A program made the position numbers and the translations under genes. This document shows, piece by piece, positions 43,966 through 52,954 of a stretch of DNA of 64,000 nucleotides. The notes below the pieces were generated by a model. The model ran no database searches, was not told the DNA's origin, and saw only the letters and a program-made list of their open reading frames with translations. Source of the stretch: Burkholderia sp052045245 (GTDB lineage: Bacteria; Pseudomonadota; Gammaproteobacteria; Burkholderiales; Burkholderiaceae); NCBI RefSeq assembly GCF_052045245.1, contig NZ_JBQEON010000001.1, forward strand, positions 1 through 64,000. The letters are read 5' to 3'. Every line of letters begins with the position of its first letter. Position 1 is the first letter of the stretch.

Positions 43966-45354
43966 ATGCAACCCGCTTCTCCCGCCCGATCCGCCGCCCA
44001 CGGCGCCGACGCTGCCGACCCGTCGCACGACCTCGTCTATGGCCCCAATGACCGGCCCGCGCCGATGGTCGCGTTCGTCGCCGCGCTGCAGCATCTGCTG
44101 GCGATCATCGTGCCGATCGTCACGCCCGGCTTGCTGATCTGCCAGGCGCTCGGCGTGTCGAGCCGGGATACGACCCTGATCGTGTCGATGTCGCTGGTGA
44201 TTTCCGGCATCGCCACCTTCGTGCAGTGCAAGCGCTTCGGCCCGCTCGGCGCCGGCCTTCTGATCGTGCAGGGCACCAGCTTCAACTTCGTCGGGCCGCT
44301 GATCGCCGGCGGCAGCCTGATGGTCAAGCAAGGCACGCCGGTCGCGACCGTGATGGCCGCGATCTTCGGCGTCGTGATCGCCGGGTCGTTCGTCGAGATG
44401 GGCGTGTCGCGCATCCTGCCGTTCGTGAAGCGCCTGATCACGCCGCTCGTCACCGGCATCGTCGTGCTGCTGATCGGCCTCACGCTGATCAAGGTCGGCC
44501 TGATCAGCATGGGCGGCGGCTTCGGCGCGATGGCCAACGGCACGTTCGCGAGCGCGCAGAACCTGACGCTGTCATGCCTCGTGCTCGGCACGATCATCCT
44601 GCTGAACCGCGTGCCGATCGTGTGGGTGCGCAGCACCGCGCTCGTGATCGCGCTCGTGATCGGTTATGTCGCGGCGGCGGTGCTCGGCCGCCTCGACTTC
44701 ACCGGCGTGCACCAGGCCGCGCTGTTCCAGATCCCGACGCCGCTGCACTTCGGCATCGGCTTCTCGTGGTCGCTGTTCGTGCCGATGCTGATCATCTATC
44801 TCGTCACGTCGCTCGAGGCCATCGGCGACGTCACCGCCACCAGCAAGATCTCGAAGGAGCCGGTCGAAGGGCCGGTGTGGATGCGGCGGATCAAGGGCGG
44901 CGTGCTCGTCAACGGCGCGAACTCGCTGCTGGCCGGCGTGTTCAACACGTTCCCGAGCTCCGTGTTCGCGCAGAACAACGGCGTGATCCAGATTACCGGC
45001 GTCGCGAGCCGCTACGTCGGCATCTGGATCGCGGGCATGCTGGTGGTGCTCGGCCTGTTCCCGGTCGTCGCCGGTGCGCTGCAGGCCGTGCCGGAACCCG
45101 TGCTCGGCGGGGCGGCGATGGTGATGTTCGGCGCGGTGGCCGCATCGGGCATCAACATCCTGTCCGGCATCCCGCTCGATCGCCGCGCGCTGCTGATCAT
45201 CGCGGTGTCGCTGGCGCTCGGCCTCGGCGTGTCGCAGGTGCCGGACATCCTGAACAGCCTGCCGCATGCGCTGAAGAACGTGCTCGAATCGGGTGTCGCG
45301 ACGGGGGGCATCTGCGCGCTCGTGATGAACTGGTTCCTGCCGGAACAGAAGTAA
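43966..45354 (+). CDS. purine permease of the NCS2/NAT family
   Basis: A 462-residue transporter with about 14 hydrophobic segments. The nucleobase-ascorbate transporter signature is QNNGVIQITG near residue 340, inside NTFPSSVFAQNNGVIQITGVASRYVG, which is characteristic of xanthine and uric acid carriers of the UacT/XanQ branch. QGTSFNFVGPLIAGG near residue 105 is also typical. The ATG at 43966 was preferred over a TTG six codons upstream. It stands alone; no purine catabolic gene lies next to it. Confidence 0.88.
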   Translation: MQPASPARSAAHGADAADPSHDLVYGPNDRPAPMVAFVAALQHLLAIIVPIVTPGLLICQALGVSSRDTTLIVSMSLVISGIATFVQCKRFGPLGAGLLIVQGTSFNFVGPLIAGGSLMVKQGTPVATVMAAIFGVVIAGSFVEMGVSRILPFVKRLITPLVTGIVVLLIGLTLIKVGLISMGGGFGAMANGTFASAQNLTLSCLVLGTIILLNRVPIVWVRSTALVIALVIGYVAAAVLGRLDFTGVHQAALFQIPTPLHFGIGFSWSLFVPMLIIYLVTSLEAIGDVTATSKISKEPVEGPVWMRRIKGGVLVNGANSLLAGVFNTFPSSVFAQNNGVIQITGVASRYVGIWIAGMLVVLGLFPVVAGALQAVPEPVLGGAAMVMFGAVAASGINILSGIPLDRRALLIIAVSLALGLGVSQVPDILNSLPHALKNVLESGVATGGICALVMNWFLPEQK

Positions 45355-45371
45355 CGCGGCGCACGCCCTGA

Positions 45372-45400
45372 CGACGCGGTCCGACCGACGGGCCGCGTCG
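45372..45400. terminator. hairpin after the purine permease gene
   Basis: CGACGCGG (45372-45379) pairs with CCGCGTCG (45393-45400) around a 13-nt loop, 18 bp after the stop. No T-run follows. Confidence 0.4.
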
Positions 45401-45463
45401 CGCTCGCTCCAGGGTCGCCGAGACCGGCTTGGCCCGGCGCCCGACACTCGCTAGAATCGGCTC

Positions 45464-45886
45464 ATGCCTCAAGCCCCCTCCACCACGACGCCGGAAATCA
45501 GCGCCGTTCCGATCAAGGAACGGGCGACCGTCGTCTGCTACCGCGAAGAACAGGTCCTGCTCGTTGCGCGCGCATCGTCGCGCTGGGCGCTGCCCGGCGG
45601 CACGATCAAGCGCGCGGAAACGCCGCTCGAAGCCGCGCATCGGGAGCTGCAGGAAGAGACCGGCATCACCGGTCAGGCACTCGTCTACTCGATGCAGTTC
45701 ACCGGGCTCGCGAAAGTGCATCACGTGTTCTTCGCCGAAGTCGGCCCGGACCTGGTGCCGCAAGCGAACAACGAGATCGAGAGGTGCAAGTGGTTCCGGA
45801 TCGACAGCGTCGATGAACTGCGCGCCAGCATCCCGACGAAGCGCATCGTCGAGCTCGTCTACGAGCACGAAATCCTGATCAAGTAG
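45464..45886 (+). CDS. Nudix hydrolase
   Basis: A 140-residue Nudix enzyme. The complete Nudix box is GGTIKRAETPLEAAHRELQ followed by EETGI, which fits the GX5EX7REUXEEXGU pattern, so metal binding and catalysis should be intact. It starts with the usual strand ERATVVCYREEQVLLVARA. It cleaves a nucleoside diphosphate linked to another group; specificity is not visible. Small separate transcription unit. Confidence 0.9.
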   Translation: MPQAPSTTTPEISAVPIKERATVVCYREEQVLLVARASSRWALPGGTIKRAETPLEAAHRELQEETGITGQALVYSMQFTGLAKVHHVFFAEVGPDLVPQANNEIERCKWFRIDSVDELRASIPTKRIVELVYEHEILIK

Positions 45887-45972
45887 GTAGACACCCCACC
45901 CCCAACGGCTCGCACGAGCCGATATGATGCGCCCACGGTCCGTCGTCGCGTTCCCTTTCGAGCGAGCTGCAG

Positions 45973-46278
45973 ATGAACAGTGCGTACACCTACCGCGGAT
46001 ACACCATCGATGTCCGCTGCGAATTCCGGCTCGCCCTGCCGCGCGACCCTGCGCCGCCGCCCGACCCGCTCGGCTTCGGGTTCGTCGCGGTCGTGCAGGT
46101 GCGTACGGCCGGCAGCGCGCCGCGTCTGCTCGCCCCGATCCGCCTCGCCGACGATGGCGGCCGCCTGTTCGGCGACACCCTCGACGCGTTGCGCGCAGGC
46201 CGGACGGCCGGCGAAATCATCGTCGACGATCTGTTGGTCGATGCGGGTTCCGCGGACGGACGGCGAGCGCATCCCTGA
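45973..46278 (+). CDS. hypothetical small protein
   Basis: A 101-residue soluble protein (MNSAYTYRGYTIDVRCEFRL...). It contains YRGYTIDVRCE and FVAVVQVRTAG, consistent with a small beta-sheet domain, and a C-terminal segment RAGRTAGEIIVDDLLVDAG. I do not recognise the family with certainty; its size and composition recall Burkholderia hypothetical proteins. It is 86 bp downstream of the Nudix gene in the same direction. Confidence 0.55.
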   Translation: MNSAYTYRGYTIDVRCEFRLALPRDPAPPPDPLGFGFVAVVQVRTAGSAPRLLAPIRLADDGGRLFGDTLDALRAGRTAGEIIVDDLLVDAGSADGRRAHP

Positions 46279-46355
46279 GCCGTCGGCCGGCCCGGATCGT
46301 CGTTGCGAATTGTCGTTGCAAAGCCGTCGTTGTAAAGCCGGCGGCACGCCGGCGC

Positions 46356-46568
46356 TCAGTGCGGGCGTTTTCTACGTATTTCGTGCATGGAATAGACGAC
46401 GAGGAAGATCCCCAGCATCGCGATGCCGGATGCCATGAAGTCGTTTGCGGTTCCCGCGCTGTTCAGCGATTTCGGGAAGATGCCGAGACTCAGCCCCGCA
46501 GCAGCGAGGAGCAACCCTGCCGCCACACCCCAGACCGGTCCGGTGGTTTTTTCGATTGTGTTTTTCAT
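46356..46568 (-). CDS. small two-TM membrane protein, possibly DUF2964
   Basis: A 70-residue protein with two hydrophobic helices (GVAAGLLLAAAGLSLGIF and ASGIAMLGIFLVVYSM) and a basic C-terminus (RRKRPH). It resembles short membrane proteins found in many Burkholderia genomes (I recall DUF2964, unverified). Function unknown. Confidence 0.55.
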   Translation of the reverse strand: MKNTIEKTTGPVWGVAAGLLLAAAGLSLGIFPKSLNSAGTANDFMASGIAMLGIFLVVYSMHEIRRKRPH

Positions 46569-46927
46569 ACAGCACCCGTCTACAGTCGTTGCCTGAGCGG
46601 TGTCGGCGCATGGCGCACGTGACTACCGCCCGTTTTTTGACTATAGCGGGGAAAGAATCGGCGCGAATCTGGTGCTTTCACCGATCAAGTTTTTGCCAGC
46701 CGCGACCAAGCCCCGCCACGGCGCTTCATCCCTGCCCGATCGGGCCGGATATTCGGTCGCGACGCACCGCAAGGCACGCCATCGCGGCGCGACGCCCGAT
46801 CGACCGGCAACAGGACTTACGGTCCGACGCAGAATTTACGGTTCGTTTCAAACCTGACGACACTGCGCACACCACGCGCGGCTATGCTTCGTTGCACCCA
46901 CAATCATGTCGGAGGGGGAATAAAACA
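46569..46927. other. gene-free stretch
   Basis: About 360 bp between divergent genes. A ribosome site (GGAGGGGG at 46911-46918) precedes the next gene. No other structure was recognised. Confidence 0.4.
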
Positions 46928-48091
46928 ATGAACAACACATTCTGGAAAGCCGCACTGTGTGCGGCAATGGTGCCGTTTGCGCTCGCCGGTTGCGGCGGCG
47001 GCGACGACGGCGGCGGCAGCGTGCAGACCGGCACGCTGCATGTCGCTATGACCGATGCGCCTTCATGCGGATTCGATCACGTCTATGTGACCGTCTCGCA
47101 GGTTCGCGTCAATGCGAATGCAAATGCCGCCGATAACGATGCCGGCTGGTCGACGATCACGCTGGCGACACCGCAGAAGATCGACCTGCTGTCGCTGACC
47201 AACGGCGTGCTCGCCGATATCGGACAGACCGCGCTGCCGGCCGGCCAGTATCAGCAGGTCCGCCTCGTTCTGGCGCAGAACCAGGGCAACAGCCTCGCGA
47301 ATTCGGTCGTCCCGACGGGCGGCACGGAGCAGGCGCTCGCGACGCCGAGCGCGACGCAAAGCGGCTACAAGATCATCCAGCCGTTCACGGTGCAACCGAA
47401 CACGCTCGTCGATCTCGTGCTCGACTTCAACGCGTGCAAGTCGATCGTTCAACGCGGCAACGGCACGTATGCGCTGAAGCCGGTCGTCACCGCGACCCCG
47501 ACCGTCGTGAGCGGCGCGATCTCCGGTTACGTCGCATCGGCGGAGGCCGGCGCGACCGTGTATGCCGAGCAAGGCGGCAAGGTGGTCCGCGGGACGGTGG
47601 CCGACAGCACCGGGAAATTCGTGCTGTCGCCGCTGATTCAGAGCTCGACGCAAGGCAACTACGACGTCGTGATCGTGCAGAACGACTTCGCGTCGGGCAT
47701 CGTCCGCTCGGTTCCGGTCGTGGTGAACACGACCACGGCGGTGTCGGCGTCGAACGCGCCGATCGCGCTGCCGGCATCGACGATGAGCACGGTCAGCGGC
47801 ACCGTGACGGCAAGCGCCGACGCGTTCGTGCGTGCGCTGCAGACCGTCGATGCCAATGCGTACGAGATCACGTCGATCAACGCGAACATGGACACGGGCG
47901 CCTATGCGCTCAACGTGCCCACGGCCGCACCGATCGTCGGTACGTACTCGGGTTCGCTGCCGGTCGCGCTCGCCGCGTCTCCGTCCGCCGCCGCACAATA
48001 TACGATCGAAGCGGACGCGGCGTCGGGCGCAACGCAATCGGCCAGCGTCAACGCAACGACCAGCCAGTCGAACGTCAATTTCAGCTTCTGA
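46928..48091 (+). CDS. DUF4382-type lipoprotein
   Basis: A 387-residue lipoprotein with signal MNNTFWKAALCAAMVPFALAGC (cysteine at 22) and a GGGDDGGG linker. The DUF4382 domain follows: TGTLHVAMTDAPSCGFDHVYVTVSQVRVN, TPQKIDLLSLTNGVLADIGQTALPAGQYQQVRLVL. After about residue 195 comes a carboxypeptidase-regulatory-like beta-sandwich (VVSGAISGYVASAEAGATVYAEQGG). The protein is probably on the cell surface. Function unknown. A clear terminator follows. Confidence 0.8.
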   Translation: MNNTFWKAALCAAMVPFALAGCGGGDDGGGSVQTGTLHVAMTDAPSCGFDHVYVTVSQVRVNANANAADNDAGWSTITLATPQKIDLLSLTNGVLADIGQTALPAGQYQQVRLVLAQNQGNSLANSVVPTGGTEQALATPSATQSGYKIIQPFTVQPNTLVDLVLDFNACKSIVQRGNGTYALKPVVTATPTVVSGAISGYVASAEAGATVYAEQGGKVVRGTVADSTGKFVLSPLIQSSTQGNYDVVIVQNDFASGIVRSVPVVVNTTTAVSASNAPIALPASTMSTVSGTVTASADAFVRALQTVDANAYEITSINANMDTGAYALNVPTAAPIVGTYSGSLPVALAASPSAAAQYTIEADAASGATQSASVNATTSQSNVNFSF

Positions 48092-48110
48092 CGCGTCGAC
48101 AGCATCATCG

Positions 48111-48134
48111 AAAGGGCCGCACGGCCCTTTCCTC
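48111..48134 (+). terminator. terminator after the DUF4382 lipoprotein gene
   Basis: AAAGGGCCG (48111-48119) pairs with CGGCCCTTT (48122-48130). The stem ends in T residues and lies 19 bp after the stop codon. Confidence 0.75.
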
Positions 48135-48151
48135 AGTAACGGGAGAACGAA

Positions 48152-48313
48152 GTGAAGAAAGGAGTTATCGCACTACTCGCCGCGGCGAGCGTAGTCGGTG
48201 CGCTCAGCGGGTGTGTCGCATACGTTCCGGGCGCGCCCGTCGTCGTCGCGCCGCAGGGCGGCCCGGGGAACGGGTTCTGCCCGCCCGGACAGGCGAAGAA
48301 AGGCAATTGCTGA
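48152..48313 (+). CDS. 53-residue lipoprotein
   Basis: A short gene starting with GTG at 48152, preceded by GGGAGAACGA. It encodes MKKGVIALLAAASVVGALSGC, a complete lipoprotein signal with the acylated cysteine at residue 21, then VAYVPGAPVVVAPQGGPGNG and a C-terminal FCPPGQAKKGNC containing two more cysteines. It sits between two intrinsic terminators, so it is its own unit or the read-through end of the DUF4382 gene. Similar tiny Pro/Gly-rich lipoproteins are common in Burkholderia. Function unknown. Confidence 0.7.
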   Translation: MKKGVIALLAAASVVGALSGCVAYVPGAPVVVAPQGGPGNGFCPPGQAKKGNC

Positions 48314-48320
48314 TTGCACG

Positions 48321-48345
48321 AGGCCCGCGTCAAGCGGGCCTTTTT
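48321..48345 (+). terminator. intrinsic terminator
   Basis: AGGCCCGC (48321-48328) and GCGGGCCT (48334-48341) form a perfect stem with loop GTCAA, followed by TTTT. It lies directly after the small lipoprotein gene. Confidence 0.85.
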
Positions 48346-48435
48346 CATGTTGCCGCATGACGGTCATGGCGGCAGGCAGCCGACGCAAACGATCGATCGC
48401 TCCGGGCCGCGACGCAACGTCCCCCGCCGCCGCCG

Positions 48436-49065
48436 CTAATTCGAATCCGCCTGCGCGAACCCTTGAGTCAGACCGAAGGCGTCGAGGATCGTTGCCGATG
48501 TGCTGGCCATGCGCTTGGCCATTGCGTCCGGATGCTCGCGCGCAGGGCCCTGGCGAAGCCAATGAACCGCCGTCCAGACCAGGCCGCCGCCCAATACGGT
48601 CAGGCAATCCCCTTCCGCTTCCGTTCGGATTCCTTCATAGGGCGGGAGGATGCGCCCCGCGACGAAAGTCACGAGGTCATCGAAAAACGCCGATGTCGCC
48701 GCCTCGTTGAATACGGTCAGATAGAAAGACTGATGGGCCTGCAAATGCTGGAGGATCAGCGCCGTTTCCACTTCCATCGACTTGATGAACGCGACGTTCG
48801 ACGGATTCAGCAGCTTGCCCTGCTCCTCGACGAACGTGAATGCGTTCTCGAGCCTCACCAACGCCGCCCGCTGAGCGGCAACCTGGAGGTCCGGGAAGTG
48901 CTGATAGAAAGTGGGGCGAGCGACACCTGCACGCTGCACGAGTTGAGCAATGCTGAGCGTGTTCAGCGGCGCCTCGTCGAGCAGTTCCGTCACGGCCCGG
49001 ACGAGGGCATCGTAACTGCGCTGAAAGCGAGGATCGGCGGGATTAGGGCTTACGTCAGGTGGCAT
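48436..49065 (-). CDS. TetR-family regulator divergent from the CYP102 gene
   Basis: A 209-residue TetR protein. The DNA-binding helices are TLSIAQLVQRAGVARPTFYQHFPDLQ near residues 38-63. The C-terminal ligand domain is unlike well-known members. It is transcribed away from the fused P450 gene, with 93 bp between the starts. Bacillus CYP102 genes are controlled by the linked TetR repressors Bm3R1 and FatR, which release DNA when fatty acids bind; the arrangement here suggests a parallel case. Two GACATGTCC sites lie in the shared control region. The start is the ATG at 49065; longer frames run through the promoter. Confidence 0.87.
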   Translation of the reverse strand: MPPDVSPNPADPRFQRSYDALVRAVTELLDEAPLNTLSIAQLVQRAGVARPTFYQHFPDLQVAAQRAALVRLENAFTFVEEQGKLLNPSNVAFIKSMEVETALILQHLQAHQSFYLTVFNEAATSAFFDDLVTFVAGRILPPYEGIRTEAEGDCLTVLGGGLVWTAVHWLRQGPAREHPDAMAKRMASTSATILDAFGLTQGFAQADSN

Positions 49066-49075
49066 AAAAAGCTCT

Positions 49076-49085
49076 GGACATGTCC
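49076..49085. promoter_or_regulatory. palindrome, candidate operator next to the TetR gene
   Basis: GGACATGTCC is a perfect palindrome, 10 bp upstream of the TetR start. GACATGTCCTT recurs at 49132-49142. Confidence 0.5.
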
Positions 49086-49130
49086 TTTTGTCTATTTTAC
49101 ATTCGTTCAATAGATTGAGATGCGACGCTT

Positions 49131-49140
49131 CGACATGTCC
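49131..49140. promoter_or_regulatory. second candidate operator, near the CYP102 ribosome site
   Basis: CGACATGTCC, followed by TTGTG. It repeats the first site (GACATGTCCTT identical) and ends 18 bp before the P450 start codon, where a bound repressor would block transcription. Confidence 0.5.
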
Positions 49141-49158
49141 TTGTGAAAGGTGATTGAA

Positions 49159-52100
49159 ATGAAATCTTCCGCCCTCGTCCCGCAACCGCCGCTGAAGCCC
49201 ATCATCGGTCACCTGATGGAAGTCCTCGGGCCATCGCCGCTCGCCAAGATGATGGACCTCGCGCGAACGTACGGGCCAGTCTACTGGTTCGAGGTGTTCG
49301 GACAAGGTTACTACGTCGTCAGCGGGCAGGCACTCGTCGACGAGGTATGCGACGAAAGCCGGTTTCAGAAGTCCGTGCACCAGTCCCTGCTCGAATTGAG
49401 ACCGGCGATCGGCGATGGGCTGTTCACGGCATTCGGCGATGAGCCGAACTGGGCAAAGGCGCATCGTGTCCTGATGCAGTCATTTGGGCCCCTCAGCATC
49501 TGGTCCATGTTCGACAAGATGGTCGACATCGCCGATCAGATGTTTCTCTATTGGCAACGATTCGGCCCCGAGACGGCTGTCGATGTGTCCGATCACATGA
49601 CGCGCCTGACACTCGACACGATCGCGCTGTGTGCGTTCGACTGCCGTTTCAACAGCTTCTACCGCGAAGACCAGCATCCGTTCGTCGACGCGATGGTCAA
49701 CACGCTCAGCGAGGCCGGCAAGCGTGAGCTGCGGCCGAAACTGGTGTCGAAACTGATGCTCGGCCGGAGTCGGAAGTTCGACGCGGATATCGAGGTCATG
49801 CGATCGCTCGCGACCCGGATGATCGAGGAAAGGCGAAAGCATCCGCACGACAACGAGGAAGCAATGGACCTGCTGGACCGGATGCTCAACGGTGTCGATC
49901 CCGTGACCGGAGAAAAGCTCGATGACGAGAATATCGTCTACCAGATGATCACGTTCCTGATCGCCGGGCATGAGACGACGAGCGGGCTCCTGTCCTTTGC
50001 CACCTATTTCCTCCTCAAGAACCCGGACGTACTGCAACGCGCACGGGACATGGTCGACGAGGTGGTCGGCAGCGACACCCCACGGATCGAGCATCTGGCG
50101 CGACTGCGCTACATCGAGCAGATCCTGATGGAAACGTTGCGGATCTGGCCGACGGCCCCGGGCTTCGCCGTCACGCCGCTCGCCGACACCACGTTCGGCG
50201 GGAAATATGCCGTTTCTCCGGACGACATCATCATGATCCTGACGCCGATGCTGCATCGGGATACCAGCGTCTGGGGCGACGACGTCGAGGCGTTTCGTCC
50301 GGAGCGATTTGCACCGGAGAATGCGGAGAAACTCCCGCCGAACGCGTGGAAACCCTTCGGCAATGGTGCGCGCGCGTGTATCGGCCGGCCGTTTGCCATG
50401 CAGGAAGCCCACCTGGTTCTGATCATGCTGCTTCAGCGATTCGATTTCTCCTTGGCCGATCCGGACTATGAGCTGACCGTCGCCGAAACCCTCACGCTCA
50501 AGCCCACCGGCCTGCGTATCAACGTGCGGCCGCGGGCGCGAAGTGCGCGCAAGGTGTCGAACGACACGCCTCGCGTCCGCGCGAGCGCCCAAAGCCCGGG
50601 CGTCGACCACGCGACGTCCGTCGCCGGCAACGACGCGACGAAGATGCTCGTCCTCTTTGGCGGGAACACCGGTTCGTCGGAGTCGTTTGCTCGCCGCATT
50701 GCCGGCGACGCAGGCCGCCACGGCTTTCATGCCACCTGCGCCCCGCTCGACGCGTTTGCAGGAAAAATCGACGGGTTCCCTGCGATCGTGGTCGTCACGG
50801 CTTCCTACGAAGGCCAGCCGCCGGACAACGCGAGATCGTTTCTTCCGCATATCGAGGCGACGCGCACCGGAACGCTGGACGGAGTCAAGTTCGCCGTTCT
50901 TGGATGCGGCAACAAGCAGTGGGCACGAACGTATCAGGCGATCCCCAAGCGCGTCGATGCAGCCTTCGAGAACGCGGGCGCCACGCGCGTTCACGTCCGA
51001 GGCGAGCTCGATTCGGGCGGAGACTTCTTTGGCGAGTTCGATCGATGGTATGCCGAGTTCTGGAGCCGCTTTGCGATCAGCTTCGGGAAGGACGCGCCGA
51101 TTGCCCCAAGTGGCCATCCCGCACTCAACGTCAGTTTCCTCGATAACGTTCGCGAGAAATTGCTCAGCGTGGACGACATGACGTACGCAACCGTGATCGA
51201 CAACCGGGAGCTGGTCGATGTGCGCGTGCCGGGAAGCCGCTCGAAGAAGCACATCGAACTGAAGCTGCCGGAGACGATGACCTATCGCGCCGGCGATTAC
51301 CTGGCCGTTCTGCCTCGCAACGCGAAACGTAACGTCGATCGTGTGTTGCGCCGATTCCGCCTGAGCTGGGACACACAGGTGGTCATCGAAGGGGTATCGA
51401 GCAATCCACGCCTTCCGCTCGGCCAGGCGATCGGTTGCGGCGAGCTGTTTTCGAGCTACGTCGAACTTGCCGTTCCGGCTACCCGGTCGCAAGTATCGGC
51501 GCTGGCCGCCGCCACGCGCTGCCCGCCCGAGAAGGTCGAGCTCGAGCGCCTGAGCACCGGCGCCTTCGAATGCGAGATTCTGGAAAAACGCACCACCGTC
51601 ATCGATCTGCTCGAACGCTTCGGGTCCGCCGATTTGCCGTTCGACAAGTTCCTCGACATGCTGCCCGCGCTGAAAGCACGCCAATATTCGATCTCGTCCT
51701 CGCCCCTCTGGAAAGCCGATCACGTGACGCTGACGGTCGCCGTGGTCGATGCGCCGGCATTCTCGGGCAATGGTCGTCACGAGGGGGTCGCGTCGTCGTA
51801 TCTCGCGCGACTCGACACGGGTGACGGTGTGTCCGTCGCGGTCAGGCCGTCGAATGCGCGCTTTCGGCCACCCGCCGAACCGGGCCTCCCGATGATCATG
51901 ATTTGCGCGGGTTCCGGTATCGCCCCGTTCCGCGGCTTTCTGCAAGAGCGGGCGCTACAGAAGCAGCGAGGAGAGAACGTGGGCCCGTCGTTGCTGTTCT
52001 TCGGGATCGATGACCCCGACGTCGACTTTCTCTACCGCGACGAGCTCGACGAGTGGGCGAACTGCGGCGTGGTCGACGTGATGCCGGCCTATTCGAACCG

Positions 52101-52347
52101 CCCGGAGGAAGGCGCTCGCTTCGTTCAAGACAAGGTATGGCTCGAGCGGGAGAGGATCGCCGCGCTGTTTGCGCAAGGTGCCACCGTCTATGTCTGCGGG
52201 GATGGCAAGAACATGGCTCCTGCCGTGCGGGCCACGCTGGGTCGGATCTACCAGGATGCAACTGGCGCGAACGACGAGGACGCGCGCGCATGGATCGACA
52301 CGTTGGAGCGCGAGCATGGCCGATATGTTGCCGATGTGTTCGCATGA
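49159..52347 (+). CDS. self-sufficient cytochrome P450/NADPH reductase fusion, CYP102 type
   Basis: A 1062-residue fusion like P450 BM3 (1049 residues). The heme domain runs to about 455: I-helix AGHETTSG near residue 272, ETLRIWP (ExxR), and the heme loop PFGNGARACIGRPFA with the cysteine ligand near 406. After a linker, the FMN (flavodoxin) domain starts at MLVLFGGNTGSSESFA near residue 496. The FAD/NADPH domain follows, with RQYSISSS (FAD), ICAGSGIAPFRGFLQER and YVCGDGKNMAPAV (NADPH). It should hydroxylate or epoxidise medium- to long-chain fatty acids or similar substrates. The ATG at 49159 has AAAGG 8 bases upstream; a GTG three codons earlier is possible. Confidence 0.93.
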   Translation: MKSSALVPQPPLKPIIGHLMEVLGPSPLAKMMDLARTYGPVYWFEVFGQGYYVVSGQALVDEVCDESRFQKSVHQSLLELRPAIGDGLFTAFGDEPNWAKAHRVLMQSFGPLSIWSMFDKMVDIADQMFLYWQRFGPETAVDVSDHMTRLTLDTIALCAFDCRFNSFYREDQHPFVDAMVNTLSEAGKRELRPKLVSKLMLGRSRKFDADIEVMRSLATRMIEERRKHPHDNEEAMDLLDRMLNGVDPVTGEKLDDENIVYQMITFLIAGHETTSGLLSFATYFLLKNPDVLQRARDMVDEVVGSDTPRIEHLARLRYIEQILMETLRIWPTAPGFAVTPLADTTFGGKYAVSPDDIIMILTPMLHRDTSVWGDDVEAFRPERFAPENAEKLPPNAWKPFGNGARACIGRPFAMQEAHLVLIMLLQRFDFSLADPDYELTVAETLTLKPTGLRINVRPRARSARKVSNDTPRVRASAQSPGVDHATSVAGNDATKMLVLFGGNTGSSESFARRIAGDAGRHGFHATCAPLDAFAGKIDGFPAIVVVTASYEGQPPDNARSFLPHIEATRTGTLDGVKFAVLGCGNKQWARTYQAIPKRVDAAFENAGATRVHVRGELDSGGDFFGEFDRWYAEFWSRFAISFGKDAPIAPSGHPALNVSFLDNVREKLLSVDDMTYATVIDNRELVDVRVPGSRSKKHIELKLPETMTYRAGDYLAVLPRNAKRNVDRVLRRFRLSWDTQVVIEGVSSNPRLPLGQAIGCGELFSSYVELAVPATRSQVSALAAATRCPPEKVELERLSTGAFECEILEKRTTVIDLLERFGSADLPFDKFLDMLPALKARQYSISSSPLWKADHVTLTVAVVDAPAFSGNGRHEGVASSYLARLDTGDGVSVAVRPSNARFRPPAEPGLPMIMICAGSGIAPFRGFLQERALQKQRGENVGPSLLFFGIDDPDVDFLYRDELDEWANCGVVDVMPAYSNRPEEGARFVQDKVWLERERIAALFAQGATVYVCGDGKNMAPAVRATLGRIYQDATGANDEDARAWIDTLEREHGRYVADVFA

Positions 52348-52747
52348 TGCGAACGACGGCCATGCGGATTGCCGGTGTCCGGGGAACGCCGACGCGCAAT
52401 TGAACCACTCCGCCCCGGCTTTCCCGCGTTCGAGCGACTAGCCTCCGGATTCCGGGCCGGCACCCGCTTGCCTTTGCCTCCGCCCATCCGGCTCCGGTCG
52501 ATCACTGACCGAACCGGATGGGCAATCCTTCCTTTCCATTCGACACAGCGCCGCCATCGCGCATGTACGCCGGCCGCCGCGGCCGGCCCTTCGCCTCCCG
52601 TTCAGCGGATGGCCTGGCCTCGCTTGCCCACGCCCACGCCCGCCCCCCGTCTCTTGTCGTTCACCGGTCGAATCATTCGGAAAGCGAACGGGTTAACCAT
52701 GATCGACCATGGACGGGCATGATGATAATTTTTCATCGTCATTTGAC

Positions 52748-52763
52748 TTGATCACTCGACCAT
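52748..52763. promoter_or_regulatory. 16-bp palindromic operator, left end of the locus, copy 1
   Basis: TTGATCA-CT-CGACCAT. Its inverse, ATGGTCGAGTGATCAA, matches the inverse of the right-end site (63185-63200) at 13 of 16 positions. It lies about 190 bp upstream of the first dioxygenase gene. Confidence 0.6.
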
Positions 52764-52852
52764 ATTGGTGGCGAACATTCCGACCCACCGGATAACCCGG
52801 CGGCCCTGTTGACCATCGGGAAAGGGATCAGTCGCATCAAGCCGGAATATAA

Positions 52853-52868
52853 ATGGTCAAACGACCAA
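52853..52868. promoter_or_regulatory. 16-bp palindromic operator, left end of the locus, copy 2
   Basis: ATGGTCA-AA-CGACCAA, with the same 7-2-7 symmetry and half-site as copy 1, 105 bp downstream of it and 86 bp before the dioxygenase start. Confidence 0.6.
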
Positions 52869-52954
52869 GTCACACGTTCCCTTAAATTCCCGCAGGCCGG
52901 ATTCAGAAAGTGACGTTGCTTTGATTGAGCCATCACCACCACGTCGAGGAAACA

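Larger units (their letters stand above)
52348..52954. other. 607-bp control region with two operator-like palindromes
   Basis: No gene seen on either strand. The right half is AT-rich relative to the surroundings and carries the two 16-bp palindromes listed separately. The dioxygenase gene starts at its right end. Confidence 0.5.

Noticed and set aside
52698..52713. CCATGATCGACCATGG-like repeat near the left operators
   Set aside because: Symmetry is imperfect and it does not fit the 7-2-7 pattern of the other sites.
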